This document shows, one piece after another, positions 49,465-61,225 of a DNA stretch of 64,000 bases. The notes beneath the pieces were generated by a model. That model saw only the letters and a list, made by a program, of their open reading frames with translations, had not been told where the DNA came from and did not search any database. This DNA comes from Triops longicaudatus. Lineage: Eukaryota > Arthropoda > Branchiopoda > Notostraca > Triopsidae. Both the position numbers and the translations under genes were made by a program. The stretch is from positions 124,001-188,000 of the forward strand of contig JAGQDJ010000074.1 in NCBI GenBank assembly GCA_022885665.1, given 5' to 3'. The first letter of the stretch is position 1. Every line of letters begins with the position of its first letter.

Positions 49465-52400
49465 TGTTTATTTTTATTTAATTTTTTATTATTTTTTATT
49501 TATCATTATTATTAGTATTTTAATTTATTTATTTTTGTATTTTATTTTTTTTTCTTCTAAAATCCTACGAAAATCCTACGCTTCTCGACTATGAAGCAGA
49601 AATCTTTCTTGATTCGAAGTGACAGAAAACTGTCACCCGGGGGTGAGAAGAAGTCCTATTAAGCAACGGTTAATGGTTAGAAAAATCCTCAAGCGCCTCA
49701 GGGCCCGGGGAAATGTTAACGTCGGCCTTGTTTATGCATTATGCATTCCGTGAAGGGGGTAATAATAATTTATGCCTTCCTCCCGCACCGGTTCTGCTTG
49801 TCATTTTAGATGAAACGTTTCTTCCTCCCTGGCACCCTTGTCTTATTGACAAGAGCAACGTGACGATTTAGGTTTTCCTCACGCACATCACATCAGCGAT
49901 GTGTATGGATGTGTTTTCTCCCTAAAATCAAAAGGAAGCCAAACATGTTGGAAAGTTCTCAACCTTGGCTATTGCTGCTCACAGTGTTATGTCGGCAGCA
50001 ATGCTTACATTTGTAGTCGCACATGCATTCCCAATGCTGCAGCCTGGTGTTGGAGCAGCAATAAAACCTTTTGCATCGAAACGAGTTCCAAGTTCTCTCA
50101 TCTCTTCGGTGTATACGCACATTACGACTGCAAAACGGATTTTACGACAATAATCCTTTTTCTTCTTATGAACATTTGAAACAGTAAGTTCACCGATTTT
50201 CCATTAAAACTTGGTGAAAATGTAGCAATAGCGTTTTCTGCACAATATTCTTCGATTTCTTCGTTGTATTGACCCATTGCCGGAAATAACCCAGCTTAAC
50301 TCGAAGAAATCGATTGTGTTACTCCTATCGATAAGCTAATCTATGTTGTCAATGGCCGTAGTGCAACAGTATTTCCACTATTATTTTCAAGTCAAATAAC
50401 GTCTAAACACGTAATAGAATTACTCTTATATCAACTTTGATTCCTTTCGTTCAACGTTGAAAAAGTCAAATTTAACGAAACGTACCACGATATTCCAATT
50501 TTGGGATACTATTCAAATCATAAACTTCAAAGCATTTTTCCAATTTTTCCAGTATTTTCTATAACCACGTAGACTGCAAAACTGTCTTAATTAAAACTAA
50601 TAAAAATCATTGCTCATCCCAGAATCTGGAGCAACTATTTGTCGCTTATTGATGAACAGGTTTTTTTTACTCACTCCATCGCTTTTTTCTCCCTTATAAC
50701 CCTGTAAAGACAAAAAAGGGTACGTTCTCTGGGGCTTACACCAGCTGCAAATGTTTTGTCTGTTACGCTGTTATGGGGCCCTTCTTACAAGACCCCAAGG
50801 AGACAAAGACCGATGGCTCTGACTCTTCTGACTCACTCACGAGTTTTGGACCCAGAAAAAACTGAAGCTGAAAAATGGAGAAAAATGTGCATCGAGAGAA
50901 AATACGCGTGAGAGAAAACAAACGGTTCCTTCAAAAATTCGGGACAAGATATTGTTCTTGCTGGTAAAAAGGGTTTTGGGGGCTGTCCTGAGGCCTTATT
51001 ATGTTTACCCTCTTTCCCTAGGCTAAGCAAATCACCCTGTTAGCAAGTCAATGCTTCACAGTACTGTACACTCGAAGCCAAATTCCGGGGGGAAAAATAT
51101 GGTTTTTAGCCTCTTTTGAACCCTTGAAACACAGTAGGAGTCAATTCTGTTCCGAATTTTGTTTCTAGTTTATTTTAGTTTATTTTTTTGTGCTCTGGTA
51201 CGCTTTTGCCACTTACAACGGAAAAAAAAATTAAAACACATTTTTGGAAGATATTTTATTCTTTTAGTTCACTTTCATGGTTTATTTTACCGGTTTATTT
51301 TATAGTACATGTATCTGCGTGGTATTACAATAATTTGTTAGTTTTTTTAATAGTTATAAGCACATAATAGTTATATATTTAGCAATAATTTTTAACTCGC
51401 ATTTCTATAGTAAAGCCCAACACGCCAGTCCGCCACTAGCTGGCAGCACAGCGATTACGCAACGCAGCAAGAGAGTGAAATAAAAGCGGAATAATGAATC
51501 CAAATTATCGTTTATTGCACGAGTCATCGGATACATAAACACATGCCACTGCAATGTGCTACATTACGGCAACAATGTAATACAGTAATGTGGTCGAATA
51601 GCGTACACGTTTTTATTAATATGCCTACGTAAGCTTGCTCTTATTGTGGGTTAGCGTGCTTGCAAACTGTTCCTCAACTGAGCAATATACCAAACTAGGT
51701 AAATCTTCATATTCAGCGATAGATAGGTTTTCTTAGGACACAGAAATCAAGTTTTTATTTTAGATAAATTTCCTGGTCACAAATTGAAAGTAACAGACTT
51801 TTTTACGTGCCTCAAGAGAAATTCGCTGTTTAAATTTACCCAGCAAACTTCGACCCTTTTCCCGTGTTATAGCTCATGGGTTTTTGTATGGGAGCGCGAC
51901 ATTTCTACATAAATACAATTTTAGTTATATTTTTAAAAGAATGTACATATTTGTAATTTTAACATATTCCTTTTTAATTGTTTTTAAATTTCAGATTATA
52001 GTTACAATAAATTTATTTTTTATTTTATTTTTATTGATTTTTTTTTATTATGAATATTTATTTTTCACCCAACTTGGGACGAATTTTGCGGGAAGCAAGA
52101 TTCCTTCGAGGTCCGTTGTTTAATGGAGCGAGGGTCGGGAACTTGACGTTTCCAGAGCGCATCCCTTTTCTTTGTTTGTCCCTGGGTGATGGATAAGTTA
52201 ATTAGCCAAGCAAAAGTCGGACCTGATTCCGACTCCAATAAAAATCCGCTGTTAACTTCCTAAAACCCAGTTGGGGCTGCATATTAGGACACATAGATGC
52301 TTTGCCTGGAGTATGGACGCAGTACTAGTATTCGAGCCGAAAAAAGGAGAGAAGAGAAAGAAGTAGAAGAAAACTAAGCCATTTCGTCGTGGACATTTCT

Positions 52401-53593
52401 ATGAAACAAGTCCCTGGCGAGCCTAAAACAACTGCGTTCCAACACATGCGCAAAATTGGCCATCAAGTTCGTCCAACCTTGGCCAATACTACGAGAAAAA
52501 TTTTACAAGACAGAGAAAAAAAGTTTGCTTGAAGATGTATTAAACCCAAAGGTATTTTCTTAAGTCATATCCTATTTTTCCGTACTTTGATATTTTTTTA
52601 TTTTTTCGCGATTTCTTTCAATGAGTGCGATTACGGAATCACTGAAAAAACTACTGAGTCGAGAGAAATACGTGCGATATCTCTACCTAGCGAGCTTAAA
52701 GTTAGCAAGGAGCAAAGGGGTGAAAAAGGGGCCATGTTCGGCGGTAAAAGCTATAAAAGCGGGCCAATAACGAGCGGTCGAGAGCATGATAGCAAGTAAG
52801 CACCATTGAGAGGTCGTAAAAAGTGGCCCTAAGTCAGGAAGAATTGTCATAGTGTAAGTTGCTAAGATCCATTAATTTCTGTGGTCGGTTGTGCGAAGAG
52901 CGGAAGTGGCTTCTGCGCCCCCTGCTGCCGAGTCAGCCAAGCGGGAAAGCAAGAGAGAGAAAAATTCTGGGGAGGAACTATTACCTCACAATCTGGGTGA
53001 CAGCTTCTTCATTATTCTTCTTCTTTTACAAGATACTTGGCCATCAAGGAGAAAATATTTTTATTTGATTTTCTTTTATTTATTTATTTTACAGGCTTCG
53101 TAGTTAATAAAAAGGCAGCAAGATCTGATAGAGCAGAGGATCGGATAAAGACAACTTAACTCCGTATGATGTATTTACATTAAAAGGATTGTGTCCGCAG
53201 AAAGAAATTGTCCCCACTGTTGCGTTAGGTCATGTTCGTTTACATAGCATGGGCGATAAAGCAGAGCAAATGGTCAAAAGCAACGGTCATTCTGATTACA
53301 CTAAAAGCACTGCGCAAAATCACTTGATCAACGCAGTAGCAAACTCTCGGCTTAGCACCATTTACTTGAAGACTAACTTGATGCAGACTCCGACAACGTG
53401 ACAATAATTAACACGTAATTTCTTACCCAGTGTGAAAAACTACGAGATATGAAATACATGAATTTCATGTATTTATGTAAGCAAATGATATTAATAAAGA
53501 TAAGCATGATATGATGATAATCATGATAATAAAGATAAAACGATAATCATGATATTAATAAAATGTAAGCAACTTTTTCTCACAAGATTTTAC

Positions 53594-53878
53594 TAGTCTT
53601 TACCAATTACGCACCTGGCGGCTGGAACGTGCGAAATCCGCCATTAGACGCTAGGTAAGCCAACAATGACAAACACAACTTTGCCAATTTGCTTGGTTAT
53701 TTTTCTTAATTTAAGTTTCTTATAGGTTTGTCCAGCTTAACAAAGCAGAAATGGCATTGAAATGCCGAACTATAATGTTACTATTTGTGTTTCATTGGCT
53801 GTTTACCTTGCACAAGTTAGCGTCCAATGGCGGGTTTCGCACATTCTAGCCGCTAGGTGCATAATTTGGTAAAGACTA
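53594..53878. mobile_element. MITE-like element with ~60-nt inverted ends
   Basis: The first ~60 nt, starting TAGTCTTTACCAATTACGCA, and the complement of the last ~60 nt, starting TAGTCTTTACCAAATTATGC, agree at most positions over their whole length. Total 285 nt, no coding capacity. The ends begin with TA, so a TA target duplication is possible. The roughly 10% mismatch between the arms suggests an old insertion. Confidence 0.8.
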
Positions 53879-56285
53879 TAGAAGCTATAAAACACATTGT
53901 CCTCGCTGGGAATTTTTATGAAGTATCATTTTATTTTTTTCTATAGCTGCACACTACACCTCAAAACGTACTTTGTTGAAAAGATTTCTTATTTTTTTTT
54001 ATTGTCTCTATTTTGTTTATTTATTTATTTTATTTTTTTTTGCATTTAGTTTTCTTGAATGTTCTCGCACAAAAATTCATTGCGTTAAAAACTCTTTCGT
54101 CTTTATGTGTGCGGAATAAGGGTGGAGGTTGGGATAGGAAATACTGGTGACAGTCGTGGAAGCGTAACGGTCTTGGTTTTAATCTAGACTCGGCTTTTAT
54201 TGTATAAAAGAGTGGAAGAAGGAGTGCAGAGCGCAAGCTAAGGGCGCTTCGTAATGTGCAGCAATTAATTGCGGAACGAATGCGATGTGACAAGACCAAG
54301 GGGAGACGCTCGTGTGTGGATATGTGTGTTACGCGAATGGGTGGTCAAAAGACGAAATCTCCCCCGCACACGAGTTTATGACGTTGCTGGGATTTTCTTT
54401 GCATTGGGTTACTTTGGAGTTCCCGTGAATAGGAGCCAGGACCGATTTTTTCACTTTATTTTCTTTTTTAAAAAATACAAATAGATAATATCTCTGCTTG
54501 TCCCATGTCGTCAGGAGCTAAAGCTTGTTCCATTTGAGGTCCTTTTTGAGCTGTTGAAGCGAGTGGCCGTTTCTTAACCCCCACGACATCTTGTTTATCT
54601 TCTTCCCCTTGTATGGCTTCTTTTTTGTTTGCCGCGCCTTAGAGCCTTTCTTCAGATTGGAGTAGCTAAATCTTCAATTGGACAAAACTTGCTTTCTTTA
54701 CGTGACCGGCCCATTTCACCCAGACTTCACAAATGGCGATGAAGTTTGCTCAAGATACAATTCCAACAGTTTGTCCTTTTTAAGTGTTTTTCTGTTCCAC
54801 ACCGTCATCTTATAGCTTTAGTTACGTTTTTCAGTAAGTTTTAATTAGGTAAACTTTTCACGTTAGAGGCGCTGGGAGTCAAACCGAGCGAACGGAAAAA
54901 CAAGCTGTAGCCTGTGACGCATTTTAACGCTGTTTTTAACAAGAAATAGGTCGATTTTTTTACGAAATTTGCACCAAGAATAAATCCTGCTTGTAATGCT
55001 AGAGAGTGAAAAGTTTCGATCGAAAAGCTCTTGGAGGTGAAAAAAAGGCGACGGACTTGTGCAAAAAAAAAGAAAAAACTAGACAAAATTCTCAAGTAAA
55101 ACAGTTTTATTTTCAAAGTGGCAGAATTATTACATAAGCTGGATTTTATGTCTTTTGATGATACATTGTAACGACGCTAGTAAACTAAGCGCATAAATAA
55201 ATCACATATTGTTCTAATGTCACTAACATGAGAGTTTCGGATTAATAGTACGTTGTTGCAGAACTGTTGGATTCTTATCATCTTGTGGATATTATTTCTT
55301 GAAAAAGAGAGACTAGAAAATTCACTGGAGGGATTTGTTCGCTCAATAGGAACTTGGCGACGCGTCATTTGCATATGCTTCCATATCCATTCTTTTTTCT
55401 TTTCAAGCCAATTTAACGAGCCACTTGCATGTGCTTTTAAATTGGTGGCAAGTTGGATGGAGGTCAAACAGCGATGTTTCACTACGCGAGCGTGAATGAC
55501 ATGAACACTGCATACCACTTTACGCGTTCATGGCTGAGTTTCAACTTGGGGGATGCTCGCTGCCATTTTGCATTCGAATAAATCTTCATGTTCGACTCCG
55601 ACGAGTCGAGACATCTTCCTTGTAAAGTAGGCTACCATCGAGGGCGTACACACAACCCAGCAGTATTACTGCGCTGCGTGTCATACAGCAGCCTGATAAG
55701 CCACGACACCAACATCCATTCTATGAAAAAATAGACCAAAGAACCCGTAAAATGATCCATCCTTCTTAATAGTCGCCCATAAACCTAGGATTATCACTGT
55801 CCTTCATCTGTTTCTTGGATTTCTGCCTTTGCACAAGCTACAAAGAATAAAAATTGCCCCGAAGTAATTAAGAGTTACGACCAAACGGCATTCAACGTTT
55901 TTTTAATGAGCTTTGGGAGCGTTTTGGCGCTACGAAAACGACAAGACCTCAACTATGGCGTTACAAAGCGTTTGTATTTTCTGGTCAGCTACAATTAAGC
56001 GCAGACATGGGATCTAGTGCAGTAATTGGAGCCCTGGTTGGGGCTTGTCTTACTCAGCGACAGACACACGTCCTTGTCTTCAAGCTTTCATCCAATGAGG
56101 ACATTAAAATGCATGGCTTTCCAGATCTGGCAGTTCTCACAGTCCCCCATACATGCAGCATCCACTCCTTTTTACATTCAAACCAGGCAGTCAGTGGGAT
56201 GGGTGGAGGCGGGCATCTGGTGCCATAACACATACACGTGCTCTGCCGATCTCTCACACTTCTGGTGCCCCAAAACTCATCGATA

Positions 56286-57380
56286 TCATATTAACTTGCT
56301 CCAAGAAACTATTAAGGATAAATTATCTTCCAGCATCCCACAGTCTCCGTCATTATGGACCACCAAGTCCCAATTTTGCATATCGTCCAAGTTGCATTCG
56401 GATTCTGCGTCGTCAATGCCTGCGAAAAACAATGTGTTTTTAAAATACTTTTTATAATTTATTTGTTATGTTTAAATGTATTTATTTTGCTTATTTGTCG
56501 TTATTTTTTAATATTTTTTTTATTTATTTTTTTTTTATTTATTTTTTTTATTTATTTTTTTTAAAAGGGAATTCAACGTTACCAGGCGTATAAACCCAGT
56601 TCCGAGAGAGTCTGGTGTGCTCCGAAGCTTGGACGCGGACTGTTTTGACGCGTTCGCCGTACTGGTCGCGAAAGAAAGCCAGATCTGTTTTCCGTCTCAC
56701 GTCCGACACGATCCAAATAGGCTTTTCCTCAGCTGTGGTACGAAAACATAAAAGTTTTAAGTTTTTAGTAAGCATGTGACTCGGTACAACCGTTAGACAT
56801 GGCGATAGCTGCACGGCAAAAGTAACCGGGATCCTGGCGTCGCATTTCCTCGCCCCATTGGATCATCTCCAGCCGGTATTGCTCTTTGTATGCGCCCGGC
56901 TCCAGCAGTTTCTCCAAATCCAGATTCTTTGACTTGGCCCAGTGTGATTTGATGGGCGCAGATAACCTTAAGACCACGGTATTGCCAGCTCCAATCCTGT
57001 AAGCCGAGAAAATTAGCAATTCAACTTAGAATTCGACGGCCAAATTAAAGAATTTTTTTCTAAATATATCCAACAATTAAACATCTGAAGCTTCATATTG
57101 TAACTCAAAATCAATGTTTATTAAATAAGAAAATTCATTATTTTTCTGAATTTCTAGGCATAAAAAGACGCCCATTTCAGGCAGCGCATCGGTTTATGGC
57201 GCCCCAGCCCCGCCACACGACCCCCTGGTGTGCACTCAGTAAAACAAACTAGAGATACAGAACGAGAATAAAGATGAGTTCATACCGTTCAAGCAAATTA
57301 TCGGTGACGTAATCCTTGCCAGACTTCCGTTTCCCGCTAACCAGTATGACTAACTTCGGATTGTGAAGCGCTGGATCCAT
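56286..57380 (-). CDS. Pmvk: Phosphomevalonate kinase
   Basis: Four exons, 57380-57286, 56996-56791, 56732-56583 and 56419-56286, join in frame to 194 residues, close to the usual ~190 of the animal-type enzyme. It phosphorylates mevalonate 5-phosphate to the diphosphate with ATP in the mevalonate pathway. Near the N-terminus is a P-loop-like VSGKRKSGKDYV. Exon 2 encodes RLSAPIK, KEQYR and MIQWGEEMRRQDPGYFCR, as in animal PMVK. Exon 3 has PIWIVSDVRRKTD and TVRVQASEHTR. Exon 4 has IDDAESECNLDD and ends in a stop at 56286. It belongs to the nucleoside-monophosphate-kinase fold, not the GHMP type of fungi. The donor after exon 2 (GTTGTA) is weak but required by phase. It is head-to-head with HMG-CoA reductase. 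Confidence 0.95.
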
Positions 57381-57614
57381 TTATCTTTTTTATTACAATT
57401 TTTCAAGCACGAGAGTTGTGTCCTGCCAAAACGTATTCAAAAATGAAAATCAAAACAATTTCTCGCGCCATCTCCTGGTGAAATTACGAGCCATTTTTGG
57501 AGTGCGATATTTGTAACAGAAAAAGCGAGTTCAGCAAGGTTTCACTCGAACAGCGCTACCCGGAGCAAGCGTGGTTGGCACGGCCTGTCGCAGGTACGGC
57601 ACTGCGAGGAGCGG
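57381..57614. promoter_or_regulatory. Candidate divergent promoter and first untranslated exon
   Basis: Directly upstream of the PMVK start is a stretch clearly richer in CpG than the rest of the window, ending in a consensus plus-strand donor (GCGG followed by GTAAGT at 57615). This fits a shared promoter, with a plus-strand untranslated first exon for HMG-CoA reductase spliced to its coding exon at 61214. A second possible donor (TTAG then GTAAGC) lies at 58017. No transcript evidence; inference only. Confidence 0.4.
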
Positions 57615-60600
57615 GTAAGTCGAAACCTCTTATACTCCTTTTTTATGTGCTTGTGTTTTTTTTCTAGTTTTTCTAGAATTTCGGAGCTAGTTAGCATTAC
57701 CAGGACTTTATTTGCAAGTTTTCAGTCTTTCAGGAGAATATTTAAGTTATTTTTCCGGATTCAAGTGATTTAGTAGTGTTTATTTCCTTCTAAAGCAGGA
57801 AAAATTTTAGCATCAAGCCTAGTTTTCCCGCCATTTCTCGCAATTCGCTGTTCACCGTTGATTCTCGAACGCTAGGAGAATTAGTTGTTGCCTAGCAACT
57901 TGTTTGTCTGTTGACGTGAACGCAATTGTGTAAAGAGTTTCCGAGAAGACATACCGATAAATCCTCAAGTTTGGAAGATAAACCCAAAGGCAGCTTGGTT
58001 TTATCAGGGGTGTTAGGTAAGCTTCTGTATTCTAGTGTAATTTTTGAAGATAATCTCCCGTAGTTTCGTCAGTTTCCTTTGTTTTTATAACTCCGCCTTT
58101 TCCTGTTCTTTTATCAAGCAACTGGCTTCAAGTAAGGTTTAGTCTTGTGCAAACTTGCAATTAAACTCTATTTGCAGATTAGTACTGGACACAGATAAAA
58201 TATGCTACCTAATCAGGAGGACGGAACACTTCCCTTTGAAATGAGAAGCATTTTTCGCATAAAATGCACATGGAAGTTAATTTTTATAAAGCTTATGTAA
58301 GTGAAGTATTTTACGGTAAAGGTAACGTTTTCAAATAAGCGTGCAATATTCTCAGTCTCCTTTATAGAAAGCTTGCAGTTTTATCCACTTCAGGGGCCTT
58401 TAAAACTTGACAAAGTTATACTTTGTTAAACTTGAAGAAAATTAATTGAAAGGATTTAAAAAAGTAAAAAGATCTTTTTCAATTGATACAGTTTATAGTT
58501 AGATTATTTTAACTTTAAGTGAATTCTGTTGATCCTATAGCTTTTTGTGTTGGCAGAAAGTCAATTCAGTGTAAAATTCTGCTTTATTTTAGTTTTAGTT
58601 TTTTATATAAAACTTGTTACACTAGTATCACAAATTAGGAAGCCTACATTATAAAACTTTCCCATCTTATTAGCTTAATAACCAAAAAAGTGCTGATGCC
58701 CAACATTTTTTATATTTGTTTATTATTTTTTTCATACTCAGAAGTTCCTGGCCCGTATCCCGAATGATTCCAATACATTTAAAAACTAGGTTTGAAAATT
58801 TGCCTAGAACATTCCGACGTAACTTTGAGTTCGTTTACGTCGATTTAGCTAATAATTTCAGACTAATTTAGCTAATATCGTTGGGTTAATTTAGCTTATT
58901 TATTGTTATATTTAGCATATTTTAAGTTATTTATTATTATTATTACTTAGATATTATAAAGTGTATGTGCAAGTAACCCAAATTTAAATAGTATTAGTTT
59001 TCAGTAAGAGCGTTGTCTATTTTTATAAAATACTAAAAATAAAAAACACTGGTATAACCAGTCGAAAAGGAAAGTGTTCTGGTTTCTTTTTGATGTGTCA
59101 TATCATGTGTGAAGCACGTTGCCCGTGTCATGTAACGTGTGTTCTTTTGAGGTCATGACCACCATCAATCTCGCGGTATTTGGAGAGAATGAAGTTCAAG
59201 GCTAATGATCTGCCAGTACTTTGCCGAGACAAACATGTCTGACCAGTCCTGAAACAGATCTTGCACATTATATCAGGATATCCTCAAACGCCTTTACTTA
59301 ACTTTTTTTATTTTTAGCCTAGTTAACGCCCTGTTGTAGTTCAAAAATCTTAATCACTTTTAACGAGCGATGTGGGCCAGGGACAAAGCACCCCAAGCAT
59401 TTGCATACAACAGAGGTGAAAGGCATAACTTTTCTCCATGAAATGCCTTAACGGGCATCGCATCAGAAGATGAAGGCTTGAAGTGTGAAGTAAACAGGAA
59501 AAAAGATCATGTGTAAAAACACTCTTGGCTGCACTTTGTCAAAAATACAACCACGGTGACATTGACCTGCTTTTTCTTCCCCTTCCCACTTAAAAACCAC
59601 TTATTGGAACTTCCTACAAACTTATCAGGGAAGATTTTCTTTCCTCGCAATTCCAAACTGCGCCACAATCCCCTTATCTTCTTAAAACACTTCTTTAAAA
59701 TAAAAATTAATAAAAATAAACTAATTATAAAATATAATAAAGTCTAGTAAAAAGAAAAATAGTATAGAAATTATGTAATAAAATATAATAAACATAAAAA
59801 ACAAATAAAAATCAATGAAATATATATTAAAAAATTCCTAAATATTTCAAATTATGTACACAACGAAATAGGTCAATCCGAAATTACTCAAATAGCAAGG
59901 AATTGTAAGAAAAAAATTTTCCTAAAGCAGTGTGTTTCTTTTACAACTGATACAGTGTATGGAAAAAAGTTTTAAGAAGGTTTAACGTAGCTTTTTATTA
60001 ATTGCTGAACGTTTTATTATTGTTTGCTTGATTTTAACTCACTTTTCTCGTAAACTGTGAGTTCTATTCCTATTTTGTTATTTATTTTTATATTTTGTTA
60101 TTTATGTGTTTAATATTTATTTATTTATTTTATTTATTTTTTATCTTTTTTTTAAATCAGTGGCGTAAATGCATTCTATTGAGTACATAAAACGGGCGCA
60201 GACAGCTGGGCTAAATTAAACGGGAAAACCCTAGAACGTATGATGACTCTTCTATTTTCCCGCCTGGAAGAGTTTATAAACCGTTTCCCAGAACGTCTAC
60301 CGTCATCTTGCTCAAATGACGTCTCCGCTTCTTTAATTTTTATTTTTAATATTTTTTTTTATTATTTTTATGTTTAATTATTTTTATTTTCCACTATTAT
60401 ATGATCTCTTTATATCGAAACCCCTTAGCGCTCGATTCGAACGTTCGATCATCAGAAATTCCTTACGTCAACGCTTTTTTAGATGTACAAACGAACTTAT
60501 TTTTTAAAAAAATAAGTTCGTTTGTACATCTAAAAAAGCGATAAAAATTCGTAGGAAATCAGCCCTGAGCTTGATTGCTTTTGATTTGCAGCCAATAATG

Positions 60601-61213
60601 TAGCACTTTTATTAGCGTCTTCTGGTATTATCTCGTTCTTTATCTCAACCACTGCATCCTTACTACGCAACGACTCAGGTTCGCGAATTAAGCCCTGAAT
60701 CATACCGTTGCAATCAATGGCGCCCATTTTAGGACAAATGACCGATTTTGGTCACGCAAAATAAAAAGACTAAGAAACGTAAGCCCTCCTTTTCACGCAA
60801 AAGGAAAAGCTCTTAACGCCCATTTCAGGGGAAAACGAGTTCCTTTTAGTCGCTGGCCATCGTTGGACTAAGCACAGAATCGTTTTTCTTGGGTGGGTGA
60901 GAGGAAGAAGTTGGGCATCTCGAGTTTCCGGTGAATCCCGGCTCGTAACCTTATCCTTCTGGTACCGCAGCCCGCGTTAATATAGTCCCGCGTGATTGTG
61001 GGCCAGTGTCAGACCATTGTCGAACTCGCAACTGTTCTCTTCATTCGTTTCGAGACATTTTTTTATTTAATTTGGCCCCACACAAAAATAAAACGTTGTG
61101 TTGTGCACCAAAGAAAAAAATCTTAAAAAATAAGATACTTTGAAAAAAATAGAAAAAAATATAGTGAATAATTTCTGGCTGTGTTTGGGCTTTTTTGGGG
61201 GGTGTTAAGGCAG
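57615..61213. other. Intergenic or first-intron sequence between PMVK and HMG-CoA reductase
   Basis: 3.6 kb with no recognised coding sequence, probably intron 1 of HMG-CoA reductase if the untranslated first exon is real. It contains T-rich tracts and the long hairpin at 60472-60540. Confidence 0.45.
60472..60540. repeat. Nearly perfect palindrome with 34-nt arms
   Basis: The sequence from CGCTTTTTTAGATGTACAAA is repeated as its exact complement with only one base at the centre (arms 60472-60505 and 60507-60540). Read on either strand it would fold into a 34-bp hairpin. Confidence 0.95.
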
Positions 61214-61225
61214 ATTTCTTCCGTG

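Larger units (their letters stand above)
48984..56285. other. Long stretch without recognised genes between the channel array and PMVK
   Basis: About 7.3 kb with no exon of the channel family and no recognisable protein. Frames at plus 49901-50179, plus 52587-53401 and minus 54030-55518 lack motifs. A minus-strand segment around 54473-54641 has gene-like composition (Lys/Glu/Gln-rich in one frame, Lys-rich in another), but has no convincing splice sites or start. A TTA microsatellite and a MITE-like element are listed separately. Confidence 0.45.

Noticed and set aside
49901..50179. Cysteine-rich 92-residue plus-strand frame
   Set aside because: The cysteines follow no known pattern, an overlapping frame is equally open, and there is no signal peptide or splice context.
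54473..54641. Gene-like Lys/Gln-rich frame on the minus strand
   Set aside because: No start, no good acceptor and two frames that look equally protein-like; cannot be supported as an exon.
56007..56457. Plus-strand frames of 73-143 residues
   Set aside because: They overlap the last exon of phosphomevalonate kinase in antisense and its 3' flank, and show no motif.
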